A program made the translations under genes and the position numbers. Source: Eutypella sp. D-1 (Eukaryota > Ascomycota > Sordariomycetes > Xylariales > Diatrypaceae). Taken from it: a stretch of 64,000 nt of DNA. The notes beneath the pieces were generated by a model that was not told the DNA's origin, did no database searches, and worked only from the letters and a program-made list of their open reading frames with translations. The stretch is from contig JAJTTP010000004.1 in assembly GCA_023313575.1 (NCBI GenBank), positions 434,001 through 498,000 on the forward strand, written 5' to 3'. This document shows, in pieces, positions 12,512 through 23,800 of this stretch (within the stretch, counting starts at the first letter, position 1; each line of letters starts with the position of its first letter).

Positions 12512-15348
12512 TGTCTATGTGTGTTGTCTTACCTTTGCGCCGGCTAAGTCGATCACAAGACTAACACCTACAAATTGACAGTAGGAAAGAAGACTGAAGG
12601 TGGTTTAAGGGGAGGAGGAGAAGGACAGTAAGAATGAGAAGAAGGTTGAAGTTAAGGAAGGTTTAAGAAAAGAAGAAAGGTGCGAGTGCTGGTGGTAGTA
12701 AAATAAAAAATATGGCGGCGCTACTACGTAGTTTAAGAAAACTGCGGAAGGGACAAAAAATCGAGAAAATAGAGCACTAACGGCGGGTCCTTTTAAGTTC
12801 AAAATTCTTAGCAGCGAGAAAAGGTGGGAATGGTGGGAATGGCAACCAGGGATTGGTCCATATACTTAAGTAGATAGTGGTAGACAAGGTAGGCGATCCG
12901 TGAATCTTTGCCGATCGTTTACTGGCTGCATTGACTGCCCTGGCTATATTTCCAAGCTAGGTTGGCTATCTGTACTCCTTAGCTGCTTAGCTGCACTGCT
13001 ATACTGCTGTACAGGTGGTTGACTGGCAGCTTTTGGGGCCAAAGGAAGTTTTTTGTAAATGAATAACCGCGGTCTATTGGTCTATTGGGTAATATTTTGA
13101 GTATTTTTTCTGCTTAGCGGCCCGCCCCATTAGTCCAAGTTTTGAGCTTTACTCAGTGAGTGAATTAGTGTCTTAGGACTGCCAGCATGATGATGACATC
13201 CATTTACCTGCCTACTTACTTCGTATGCAGCTATATACCAGTATTCCGGGGAGGAGTAGACCTCTTCTTCCATAAGCCTACCTGGCATCTACATGGTAAA
13301 GTCGTGGTGATAAAATGGGTATGTGCATAAGTTTTTCGTTTTAAAAAAAGTAATCAATATCCTAAACTGGCTTATTGCAGTTTTCCAATGTACCATATCC
13401 CAAAGTGTACGTCTGTATATTAGAGCTGTTATTCCGGTCCGATACCCTACGCGTCCTGCACTACTCAGGTACCGGACTATCTTGGTAAGTACCTGTAAGT
13501 TATTATATAACCGGAAGCTACCTCGACACCAAAGGTTACCTGAGATCTGTACTTGAAACCGGACAGCTTAATCCCTATCTAACTCAATGGGGCCCCGGGC
13601 ATTGTAGGAAGGGACGATATCGGTTGTTACGTACAGCTCCGGAGGCCGAACGGAACCCCACCGTCCAAGCCAAGAAAAGTTGACCCGGTGAGATCCATGG
13701 ATCCATGGACATCTGTACTGAGGGTTTTTTTCGAGGTCATGAGGCATAAAAATAGCGTCTCAGCCTCTCTGTCTTGTTTGTCTATTTGTCTCTCTCACTC
13801 TCTCTGGAAATCCCCGGACTACCCGGAAAGGTAAGATGTAACTTCCGGAATAATTAATTACCTACATACAATCAGATTCATATGCGCTGGGAGGACCTGT
13901 TATTGTATTTGGAATGTGTTTTTCTGTAGTTGCAGGCAGTTAAATATGCCTGTATGTACATTTAACCTATCATTTGTATACCTGAGTACACCCTACATAC
14001 AGTCTTCCATACAAGCTCCAGGGCTACCTACCACCTACCACCTTTCCGTACCATACTGTGATAATCGGAAGCAGAAAGTGGGGCATAAGAGGTATCCTAC
14101 CAGCCTCCCCACCCTAAGTACCTAAGTACTCAATAGGTAGATATCTGCCATAATACCTTCCCAAAGTTTTATTCGATAGTACATTTATGGATAAGTGCAA
14201 TAAGTAGATTCAGAAGGTAGGCAGGTCCCGCCATTCCCGATAAGCTGAAAAGGGTATAAACCCTAATAAAGGGTAGTTAGTTAGGTAAAAATATGTTAAA
14301 TCTTACTTCTCCGCTCTTTATAGAAAAAAGCAAAACAGCCCAGACAGCCAACTTAACTAACATGTAACTTTGCACTTAACTCTGCACTTCGCAGCAACTT
14401 TGCAGAAACTTCGCAACTTCTACATCTTCTCTCATTCATTCTTTCATTCATCCCCAACCATCATCATCACCACCATTCGCCATCCCCAATCTCACGTCGC
14501 ACACGCAATACGTATATTGCAGCTAGTCAAAAAGATCATCAATCTCATATAAAATCAAATCGAGATTTCTTTGTACCGCTGCTGGTAGCAACTAAAAAGA
14601 CTTAAAACCCCCATCATCGCGACATTGATCTTCGGTCAAGTAGTTCATCATTTCGCCAAGCGTTTGTCTGCTGCTGCTACTACCTTTTGGCATTGTCGTT
14701 GCCGTCGAGGCTATCACTATTAGCAAATCTTCAGCAGCACAGAAAATCTACGCCTAGGGATATTACACGCTACCAGGAGTGAACCTGGCGTGTAATCACT
14801 ACTTGTTTCTTCCCCTCACCAATATTCCACCTCTGTCATCGTTTCTTCTCTCAACTTCAACTTCATCTCCATCTTCGTCTCTCTAGCAGCTTCGCAAGCG
14901 CAAGCAACTGCGATAATAACTAGATATCTACTATCACTGCTGGCTGGCTAGCAATAAGCCAGAAAGCAAACACCTAACAGTGTCCAACTTAAAAGAGGGG
15001 AGGGCATGCATTTTACGTATTCGACCTACAACTAATGCTCTGTAACACTGAACGCAACGCGCGCGACAAGCAAGCACACAAGTAGTATCCAGCGTACTCA
15101 AGATTCTCAAGGTCCATATCGTACTCGTACTTTGGTGATAATTAGGACCGCACTACGCCGTGGTCCCTCACCCTGAGTGCTGCTGCATACAATTGTCATC
15201 CAGTTGGCCTACTACAATTGGCTAAGTGCGTTTTCTTGCTGCGACGCAGCCCTGGAGAAGTTACTTCTTCACTGATCATTGATCTCGGATCTCGAGACGC
15301 ACCCGCCAAAATACGTAGCCTAGAAACTGTATCCTCAAGGCAACAAAC
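12512..15348. other. Divergent promoter region of CIT1 and the SEB1-type gene, with a long probable leader
   Basis: No protein gene is supported. The left end is the citrate synthase promoter and 5' leader. From about 14370 the sequence becomes pyrimidine-rich on the plus strand (CATT/CATC/CTTC runs), as expected for a long 5' untranslated leader of the RNA-binding protein gene starting at 15349. A strong hairpin sits at 14762-14795 (listed separately). Confidence 0.45.
14762..14795 (+). other. Hairpin in the probable leader of the SEB1-type gene
   Basis: ATTACACGC pairs with GCGTGTAAT, and the adjoining CCAGG with CCTGG, around a short AGTGAA loop with a 2-3 base bulge. The 3' arm contains TGTAA, similar to the UGUA core bound by fission yeast Seb1. 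It lies about 550 bases before the start codon. That it is transcribed is inferred from the pyrimidine-rich context. Confidence 0.4.
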
Positions 15349-17932
15349 ATGTCGTCCTCACCAGTAGCGGACCTGGAGGCTGGCCTGAATGCCATGCAAG
15401 CGCTGAAGCCTCCTGGTGTCTCGGGTTCTAAAATTCAGTCTCTAACGGCCCTTTGTGTCGAAAATGTCCAGGTAAGCATCGGTCGCATCGTAACCATAAC
15501 ATGTTTCGGTTTCGGTTTGTTTTTTGTCTTCGTTCTGACTAAAGCTAATGGCTCTCGTGCGCTTGTTTGTAGTCCGAATCTGTATTGATTCAGAAGATCT
15601 TCACTCATTTCAAGAAGGCCCCCGGCACACACAAGCTAGGAGTACTCTACGTTGTAGATTCCGTCACCCGAAGATGGGTCGACCAGGCCAAACAACAAGG
15701 CCAACAGATCAATAGCTCTGCACCTGATGGGACTTATGCCGCCGGTGTGCATAGAGTAACGGAATTACTTCCTGTTCTTATGAATGATATCCTTCAGAAT
15801 GCCCCTCCGGAACAAAAGGTACGCTATCATCATCTCTACGGGCTTGCCCGTCGTAGTCTCGACAGGAGCACGCACGTACCTCCTCCATAGACGATCACCA
15901 CTGGCATCCGACGGTGCCACCACCAAATGGCTGTCGGGTCAAGTGACGTATCAACATCCACCCTAGTATCGGACTGGTCTTTTTCGGTGGGAGTGATTTA
16001 GTCCGCGTGGTATCAACATCTGCTAAAAGACCTTCGCCGAGAACATGCACTTACTTGACTGTTATCTGTAGGATAAGATAAAGAAGCTCGTTGATATCTG
16101 GGAGAAGGGACAAACATTCCCCATTTCCATGATTGAGTCCTTCAAACAGAAGCTTAACGCCCCACCCGCTAAGAGTAGGTCTTCACATCTATAACATAAA
16201 ATTGCTCGGTAGAAGCGTAAAGAGCGCGTATCTGATTCCTGTTCTTTCTGTATAGATGACTCGACAACACCTATCGGTAGTCCCCCGCCTGGCCCTGGTC
16301 TTCCAGGCTTAAATGAGCCGAAGACCGAGGCGCCTAATGCTATCATGGAAGCGCTCGCCAATATCGCTCGTCAGAACATCACCACTGCACCGAGCAACAA
16401 TGCTGTGCCGGCTGCAGCCAACTTATACAACCTACCGGGGATGCAGCCCGGAGTAGTCCCGCCTGCCGCTGCCCCTCCTACGCCAGCTCAGACCCAAGCT
16501 ACCTCATCTACTCCGTATTCCGCAGTCCCGCCTGTAAACACACCAGCAATGCCCTTCCAGTTTCCACAACTTGGTCAGGTTCCTACTCAGCCTGCTATGC
16601 CCCCGGCTTCAGCGAGTACCCCTGCCCAAGGCTTTCCTGGCGTAGTTGCCCCCGGCGCGACCCCTGCAGCACCAGCAACTGCTGGCATGGACCCCAGCCT
16701 TCAGCAACAGGTTATGTTGATTCAGCTTCTAGTCAGTCAGGGTGTACCCTATGATAAGATCCCTGCTATTGTAGCCAGTATGCAGAACACCACTGGCGCT
16801 GCGGCTGCCGCCGCTGCCCCTGTCCCTGCGCCAGGTCAATCCGCGTATGCCACCGCGTGGGGCCAGGATGGCTATCGTCAGGGTGACTCGCGTGATCGCG
16901 CCGACTATAATCAAGTCCGCTCTCCAGATCGGTACGCGAACCGATCAAGATCGCGTTCTCCGCCTCGCCATTGGGATTCCCCTCGCGGCCGTAGTGATCG
17001 TGATTATGGTGTTTACGGGCGTGATTCACCCGGCCGAGGCAGAGGCTCGGATTATCGCCAGCGTAGTCCGCCGGGTCGCCGGGGCCGTAGTCCGACCCCC
17101 ACCCACGACTTTTCCCAACCGCCCACTACGAAGTGGGTTGACTACGACCGGACCCTCCCTAGCGGCCATATCAAGGGTATGTAACGAGTTATAGATGTAT
17201 CGTAGCTACGCTAACAACCTTAACAGTTTTGAGCCGAACTCTATTTGTCGGAGGTGTCACTTGTCCCGAGAGCGAACTTCGGAGCGTCTTCAACCGCCAT
17301 GGCCGAGTCCAAACCTGCATAGTGAACAAGGATAAACGCCATGCTTTCGTGAAGATGATGAACCGCCGCGATGCCGTCACTGCGAAGGATGCGATGGAAA
17401 ACGGTCCTTTCAGAGTATGTATACCATCTGGTTTCCTTGCGAGTAGGTGCTAACATTCGACCAGACGCGCTGGGGTGTAGGCTTTGGCCCTCGGGATTGC
17501 AGCGATTACCAGACAGGCATCAGCGTTATTCCCATCAACAAACTCACCGAGGCAGACCGAAAGTGGATGCTGACTGCCGACTTTGGCGGTAGTGGTGGTA
17601 GGCCCATTGAGTCCGGACTTGTTGTGGAAGAGCCTGATATCGAGATTGGTGCTGGAGTCTCGTCAAAAGCTATAAGTCGGCGCATGCAGACCGACAGAGG
17701 TGGTAGGAACGGACCTAAGTCTAGTCGCGGGCCCAGCGGCGACGAGGACGACGGCAAATGGCGACGGAACCGAGAAAGCCGGCGTGATGACCGCCGCGAC
17801 GACAAGGGCTTCGTCGCCACCAACAATAACGGTCAACCGGCAGTGGCTGACTTCCCATTCGGCCTCACCGCCGGCCCAAATGGCATGCCGGTGTTCCCGC
17901 CCGGCTTCACCTTTCCAGCTCCTGAACAGTAG
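15349..17932 (+). CDS. SEB1: Nrd1/Seb1-type RNA polymerase II termination factor (CID + RRM)
   Basis: Binds the phosphorylated CTD of RNA polymerase II and nascent RNA to direct termination and 3'-end choice. Six exons: 15349-15471, 15573-15818, 16072-16174, 16256-17176, 17227-17414 and 17465-17932, giving 682 residues. Residues 1 to about 155 are a CTD-interaction domain (LGVLYVVDSVTRRW, LVDIWEKGQTFP). A Pro/Ala/Gln-rich linker follows, then an Arg-Ser/Arg-Asp tract (SRSRSPPRHWDSPRGR). The RRM has RNP2 (LFVGGV, about 469-474) and RNP1 (KRHAFVKMM). After it comes the conserved TRWGVGFGPRDC segment typical of Nrd1/Seb1 proteins rather than of generic SR proteins. The C-terminus is acidic/basic and disordered. 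All introns have standard GT-AG ends. It is divergent from citrate synthase across a 2.8-kb spacer. Confidence 0.93.
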
Positions 17933-19730
17933 CAAACCAGTCAGTCACTCGAGAGGATATGAAGTTTCACGATACCCGACAAGCTGAGGGGAGGACAGTG
18001 GACCCAGGTTGGTGTGAATAGAAGCGCCACCATATCGTTACACACAACACCACTTCAGCCCATCCTATCATAGCACCACACGACGAAGTATTTAGCATCG
18101 GCAGGCGTTGGCGGAGGTTCTTGACGAGGCATGGAAAATCGGAGTTTTTTTTTCTCGTTACTTGGTTTTAACCTGTTTCTTGTGTCTCTTTTTCCTCTTT
18201 TTTATTTTATTTTTTTAGTGGTCGTCGCATTGCGGCTATTGTCTTTTACATGTGTTGACGGTTGACGACGCCAGCTCTCGTTGGTAACTTTTTTCTCTCT
18301 CTTGGGCTTTCAAGGGGAACGGGGGGGGGGGGGGGGGTTGGCGGAGAGGGAGAGGGAGAGGGTTTGGCTGATGGTTCACCCATCTATCTATTCATCTTGC
18401 CTAATTTTCCACGCCACGGCGTTTCATTGTCGTGCGTATATCATAGCAGCGCAACTCAGATCGACCCTGCAGTGGAATGGGACCCTTTAGGTTTAGTTTC
18501 ATATAAGTACCTAGGCATACGTACATACCTCCGCGCACGGTATAGGTGTGAATGAATTGATTCCCCCTCTAGACATGAAGTTCTTACATGCGGTTACTTA
18601 TGCCAAACGTGTATTATGTGTGTGAAGTACTTATTATATTATACTATACTTACATTGCCTCCTGCATGATAGAATCTCTGAGCTATCCGCTGTAGTAGTC
18701 TTCGTAGTCTCATCTCAGTAGAACTAGCTGACGCGGGAGGGGGGTTGGGGGGGCCTAGACATATCATCCAGGGTAACCACTCTCCACAAACCCCCCATAC
18801 AAACGACTGCCCGGCGCTTTATGTAGGGAGAGTCACGTTCACAGTCGGCAGTGAGCTTCATAGCATAATATAGCGTGCTGAAAACCTCTTGCTCTCTGTT
18901 GTCTTCTGTATATGTACGTACATATACGACTCAGTAGTTACGGTGAATTATTCCGACATGTCAGTTACGTAAATGCCTCTCCCAGAAAACATATCACGAA
19001 TGGGGGAGGGAGGGTGAATCTAGAACTCATTAATTTTGTCCTACTTCACTTCCATTGTTGTCTTTGGATATCCGACGAGCAGTTGATTTATTTAGCTCGC
19101 CAACAAGGTTCATCCCATGGAAAGTCGGATTTTCATCGGTGCTGGTATGTACAGGGAGCTGGATATATTAAGTACATATACATACCCTCTTCTCTACCTA
19201 TGTACTCCCTATTGCATCGCGTCCGTCACCTTCTCTCGCGTCCCAACTTCCTCATCTTCATATCCAATTCCAATTCCAATCCAGTCCAGTCCAATCCAAT
19301 CCATCCCGCTTCTCCGTCCCGTACGCCCTACTCGACCTGTCATATCGTGAACCCCGCCGCCTTCCGGACGCGCCGTGCCTCGCCGTTCAGTAATGCCCGT
19401 GGAAGAGAGCAAGAGAAGAGGAGAACGCTCGAGGTTGATATCAGGAAAGAAAAACCAAACGTTCAAATGCTATTATGGATGATCTCTGACAGGTCGTCGT
19501 TCCCTTTCAGCTTCCCGCCCGCTAAGAATAACGCCGGTATTTATAAAAATGTCGTATGCATGATATGATATGATGATGTTTATGCAGAAGAGGGAAGCGA
19601 ACTTTTTTGGTTGAGAGAATTTGCAAAAGAACGCAGGATCCACCAACGCCTCGGCCGAAAAATCAAGAACCCAAGAAACCGAACCAAGGAAGAGAACGCC
19701 CATGTTTAATAAAGAAAAAATAACTCGACT
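17933..19730. other. Intergenic region between SEB1-type gene and calcipressin gene (convergent)
   Basis: 3' flanks of two convergent genes. It contains T-rich tracts just after the first gene (18144-18219), a run of 17 G (18321-18337) followed by GGGAGA repeats, and an ATCC/AATCC-rich stretch near 19260-19310. No gene is supported. Confidence 0.45.
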
Positions 19731-20585
19731 TCATTCATTCATCAGCTCGACCGGCGGCCTCGCAGTGTGTGCCTTGATAGGACGCTCCGCTGTGTTAGGG
19801 GCGGCGATCGGGCTGATGATGTCCAGGGGCTCATCCGTCATGTCGTCAACGGAGATAGCCGGCAGAGCGGGGCTTCCGCCGTGCTCCTGAGGCTTGTAGA
19901 TGAGGGTGCTGCTCCGGCTGCGGGTGGCGCGACCTGGCTGCTGCTGCTGTTGGGAGGCGCTGCCGTCGACGGGAGAAGTGGGGGAGGAGGACGAGGCGTC
20001 AGTGAAGACGGGGGCCTGGTGATGGTGGAGCTTGGCGAGGGCCTCGGCGAGGTCGTCGGCGTGGACGAGCTTGTTAGGGGCGTCCTCGAGGCGCATCTCC
20101 CAGCCATGCGGGGGCGAGGGCGGGGGGCTGATGAAGAACAGCTTGCCGGCGTCGGGCAGCTCGAGGTGGCGGTCCTTATCGGTGAGGTTCACGGGGGTGT
20201 GCTGGCCGAAGTAGACGCGGCATCGCTCCCCCATGATGGCCTCGCCGTCCCATATAGACCGCACGCGCACGGCGGCCTGCTCATCCGGGAAGGACACGAC
20301 GATGCGGCGGAAGGACTTGAGCGGGGCCCAGGTGACGACCGGGGCGGTGGCGGATACCAGTTCCCGGATGGTCTGCATGTTGTCGGGCCTGAAGATGTCC
20401 GGATCATTCAGGTTGGTGATCAGGAGGGTGTTCGTGGGCGGTGTGGGTTGGGTCAGCGGCGGTAGGCTCGATAGGTCGAGTGAGAGTGATGACTTGGAAG
20501 ATCCCCGGCGAGAGTACAGTGGCCGCGCGGGTGATGAGGGGGAGGCGGGGGATGTCGGGGATTGTGGTGACAGCGTTCCAGACAT
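19731..20585 (-). CDS. RCN1: Calcipressin (regulator of calcineurin)
   Basis: Cytosolic regulator that binds and modulates the phosphatase calcineurin in Ca2+ signalling. Single exon, 284 residues. The N-terminus is Ser/Pro-rich. An RRM-like fold follows (LLITNLNDPDIF, RRIVVSFPDEQAAVRVR, CRVYFGQHTP), then the family hallmark FISPPPSPPHGWEMR (around residues 150-165) with the SP repeats that are phosphorylated in other calcipressins. Near the C-terminus PAISVDD fits the PxIxIT calcineurin-docking pattern. A Gln run and an Ala/Ser linker lie between. The start is the first ATG of the frame and matches the short Ser/Pro-rich start seen in fungal homologues. All three diagnostic elements are present, so the call is firm. 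Confidence 0.93.
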   Translation of the reverse strand: MSGTLSPQSPTSPASPSSPARPLYSRRGSSKSSLSLDLSSLPPLTQPTPPTNTLLITNLNDPDIFRPDNMQTIRELVSATAPVVTWAPLKSFRRIVVSFPDEQAAVRVRSIWDGEAIMGERCRVYFGQHTPVNLTDKDRHLELPDAGKLFFISPPPSPPHGWEMRLEDAPNKLVHADDLAEALAKLHHHQAPVFTDASSSSPTSPVDGSASQQQQQPGRATRSRSSTLIYKPQEHGGSPALPAISVDDMTDEPLDIISPIAAPNTAERPIKAHTARPPVELMNE

Positions 20586-22217
20586 GTTGGCTGACTTGAG
20601 GAGTATTGTTGAGAAGAGTATGTGTTCGTGTTGATGGTATGAGAGTCTAATCCCTCTGGTGAGAGAGAGAAGAGAACTGGATTGGGTTCTCCCAGGTTAG
20701 TAAAAGAGTTGGAAGAATATTCGGGTGGCGGGGAATCGGTGATGATTTCGAGTCACGTCTTGTCTTGTTGTTGTTGTTGTTGTTTGAGAGAAGAGTTCAA
20801 TTTGTGGTTAAGTAAATTGTTTAATAGGAGGAGTGTGTGTGTGTGAGTTGACGAAAATTTTAGGTGAAGATGAAAAGGATGATTTGAAGTTAATGTATGA
20901 GGAATGAAGAACGGGCAAAAAAAGTACGTATCAGAGGATCAGAAGGAAGATCAGAAGGACATTTCTTTCTATCTTCTTGGTTGCTGCTGCGCCCACTTGG
21001 GAGGTTTACGACAGCGTAGCGTACACACAACCTGTACCTAGGTAGAGAAGGAGAGGTCGGTATTCGTTTGTGGTACCGGGTACTTTGCATGGGGGGTCCC
21101 TTTGCGTAAATTCCCTAAGCCTGATTGGCTATGTATCATGTAGGTACTGATTGGCTAGCAGTGCCCAGTGTCTGGGTGCTGTCGGCGGCAAAGCAATTGG
21201 TAGTAGATGGGTCTCGGGGCATCTGGAAGCTTGCCTGTTGCCAGTTACATGTGGTTAAGCCACTCCAGTCTTCTTTCCGCTATTGAAAAGGTCCAATCAA
21301 GTACTAAGTACCTTGTGGATGCAGGTGGATGCAGGGTATTAAGGTACGTATCTTTGTATACTTAACTTAAGTAATCCACTTCTGGCAGGCTGTGGATGGC
21401 TGCATGCGCGGTGTATCCCTGCTAGTCGACTTTGAAAGACTTATCGGCCATCGGATAGTTCCTTGGCAACTGACTCTACTAGGGTTGCCAGGGCCTGCCA
21501 GGTGTTTTATTCCCGTCTTGCCAGACCTGGATCGTCGTTTTAGACAACATTCCCAAGCTTTCCCCGGGAGGGCCTTTTGGCCTTGTTTTTGTGGCTGTGT
21601 GGGATTTCCTGATGACCAGATCCGTTAAGGACACGAGAACAAGAGATTGGAAGGAAATCTTGTCTTGTCTTGTTCGTGTGATGAGCCACCGAGACCATCT
21701 CATCCTCCATTCAACCGTTCATTCCGCTACTGGCCAAATCCCGTGTTGGCAACTTTACCAAAACAAAGAGGGGACGATCATCTCATTCGAGACCGACCAT
21801 TCGATTCCCCCCTTACCCTCCTTGTCCCAGCTAAAACGTTGAGACGGGAAGAACGAAAGCTTGCTCAGCCATCCTGACTAATATTATGATTCTATAGCAG
21901 CAAGACTATGTAGTAAAGTAGAACTTTTAGGTGTATAGGTGAAATCTAACCGACGATTAAGAAAAAAACTCTCGAAGAACAGGGCAACAGGGCAAACAAG
22001 AAACATCGTTTACAACTTGCCCACATACGTAATACACCCGCTTCGCCCGCCCGTGTTGACATTTCGAGCCCCGGGCGCACGGCCCGGTATCTGATGCCGG
22101 CGATGCTCATCACTTGCGTCACAGCCATCCAAGCCCTGGCGGTCACGCTATCAAGGGCTATGTACCTACCAAGTTCTCTTCGTGGATACCCAGATACCCA
22201 GAGCTACTGTGGGTAAA

Positions 22218-22475
22218 TTAGTTATTAGTCATCGAGTCAACGACAATCCTCACTGCTGAGCCACTCGAAGAGGCCACCCAGCCGGCGATGGACGGACGGT
22301 CGATCACTCCGCCGCTGGATTTCCCGGCCTCCCAGGTCAGGCAGTCTTCTTGCTCGACGCCACCGCCGCCGCCGCGGGTCTGGGGCTGCACCGCCGGGCA
22401 TGGGCAGAGAGATGTAGAGTAGATGTTCCCGCTATTGATCACGAGGCAGTTTCGTCGCGTCTAATAGTCAGATTC
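22218..22475 (-). other. Possible terminal exon of an unrecognised gene
   Basis: On the minus strand a CTGAC...TATTAG sequence resembles a branch site plus acceptor, immediately followed by an open frame of about 85 codons that ends at a TAA (22218-22220). The frame has four Cys in its first half (NC, LCPC, EDC), a Gly run and a Ser-rich tail. No upstream exon or start codon could be paired with it, and no family was recognised. It may be chance. Confidence 0.15.
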
Positions 22476-23771
22476 TTGCCATTCGATATTTAACATCAGC
22501 ATGTAAGTAGCAAGAAGCAACTAAGTGAACCCCGTTCCCGTTCCCAGAGAATGCAGCCACAGCCTACAAAAGAGCCCCCCCCCCCCCGGTCCACCCCCTA
22601 GGAAGTAGCCAAAGGGGGGATTGCCGTCTCAGCCAGCTAGGATAGAAGCTACATATTTGGCCGGGTCTTCCTCCGCATCGGATAAGTAAAGTGCTACTTA
22701 GGTAGTTACCTAAGTAGCATAAGTAGGTGTCCCACCCCCGCAGTCTCGGGGGCACGGGGAGGGGGGCGAAGAGGATGCCAAGCTTATACCTACGTATGTA
22801 GGTAGGGTCAAGAAAGCGCCGGTTGGTGATAATACTCTTCGTTATAGCGTACCTCTTGGTATAGCGTCTTACATTAGGGATACGGTTTATTCACTCACCT
22901 ACAAGACTCACTCACCCCATGCAAGCCTCGACATCTGCCGCCCTACATACTAAATGGTCCCGCCACATGGCTTAGAGGACCACTATCTGTTCTCCCTCCC
23001 GTCTGGGGCGGAACGCGCGGAGCCGGGTCTGGTCCTCGACACGTGCAAGTAAACGCCGCCGCAGCGTCTCGCCATAAACGTATGGTCTCGTGGCGCGGCT
23101 GGTTTATCGTTCTCTCCATACTCATAGTCTCGTTGTCATGGCTCGGCAGTCGGGACGAAATGTTGTCAGTACCTACATAAATTATATATCCACGTATTGT
23201 ACAAGACAAGACAGGACATGATTATAGAATTCGCGCCATGTGTTAAGCTTAGCCATATTACTACTACTACATATGTAATTTATATTGTAGAGCCTTAGCC
23301 CAAGCTAAAGGAACATGCTACGCGGACGACTAGGTAGGCGATTTTAACCTCCAATACCCTGGTTTTGATATCGACGTAAGGCATGCATGCTATCCAAACT
23401 GTACCATCACCAAGCCGCCGCGACCAGCCTCCCCTCCAGGGCGCGGTTTAGCTGGCTATGCATGTATGTATGTCGAGTATTTGCTGGCCGACACCTTTTA
23501 CCTCCCCACTCTGTCGGCCTATCAAGGGGCAGCAAGCAAGCAACAAGCGACGAGGACCATCGAAAAAACTAACTAGCGGTTCCCCAGCCCGGCCGGGTGG
23601 GAGGGGAGAAGTTCGGCATCGGGGTTTTCCCTGGCCCGGCCCCTACCCTGCCCGTTTCCGTCATGGGTTCGGTCGGTCGGTCTTGGCATGTGGCTGTTCA
23701 TCGTCGTGATTTTAAGTATGTTAGGTGTGTCATAAGTAGGTGGCCAAGTTAACCAGTAGTAGTCGGTCAGT

Positions 23772-23800
23772 TAGTCAGTCAGTCAGTCAGTCAGTCAGTC
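23772..23800 (+). repeat. AGTC tetranucleotide microsatellite
   Basis: Seven tandem AGTC units in non-coding DNA. Confidence 0.9.

Noticed and set aside
19767..20465. 232-codon plus-strand frame opposite calcipressin
   Set aside because: Antisense shadow; the minus strand carries all calcipressin hallmarks.
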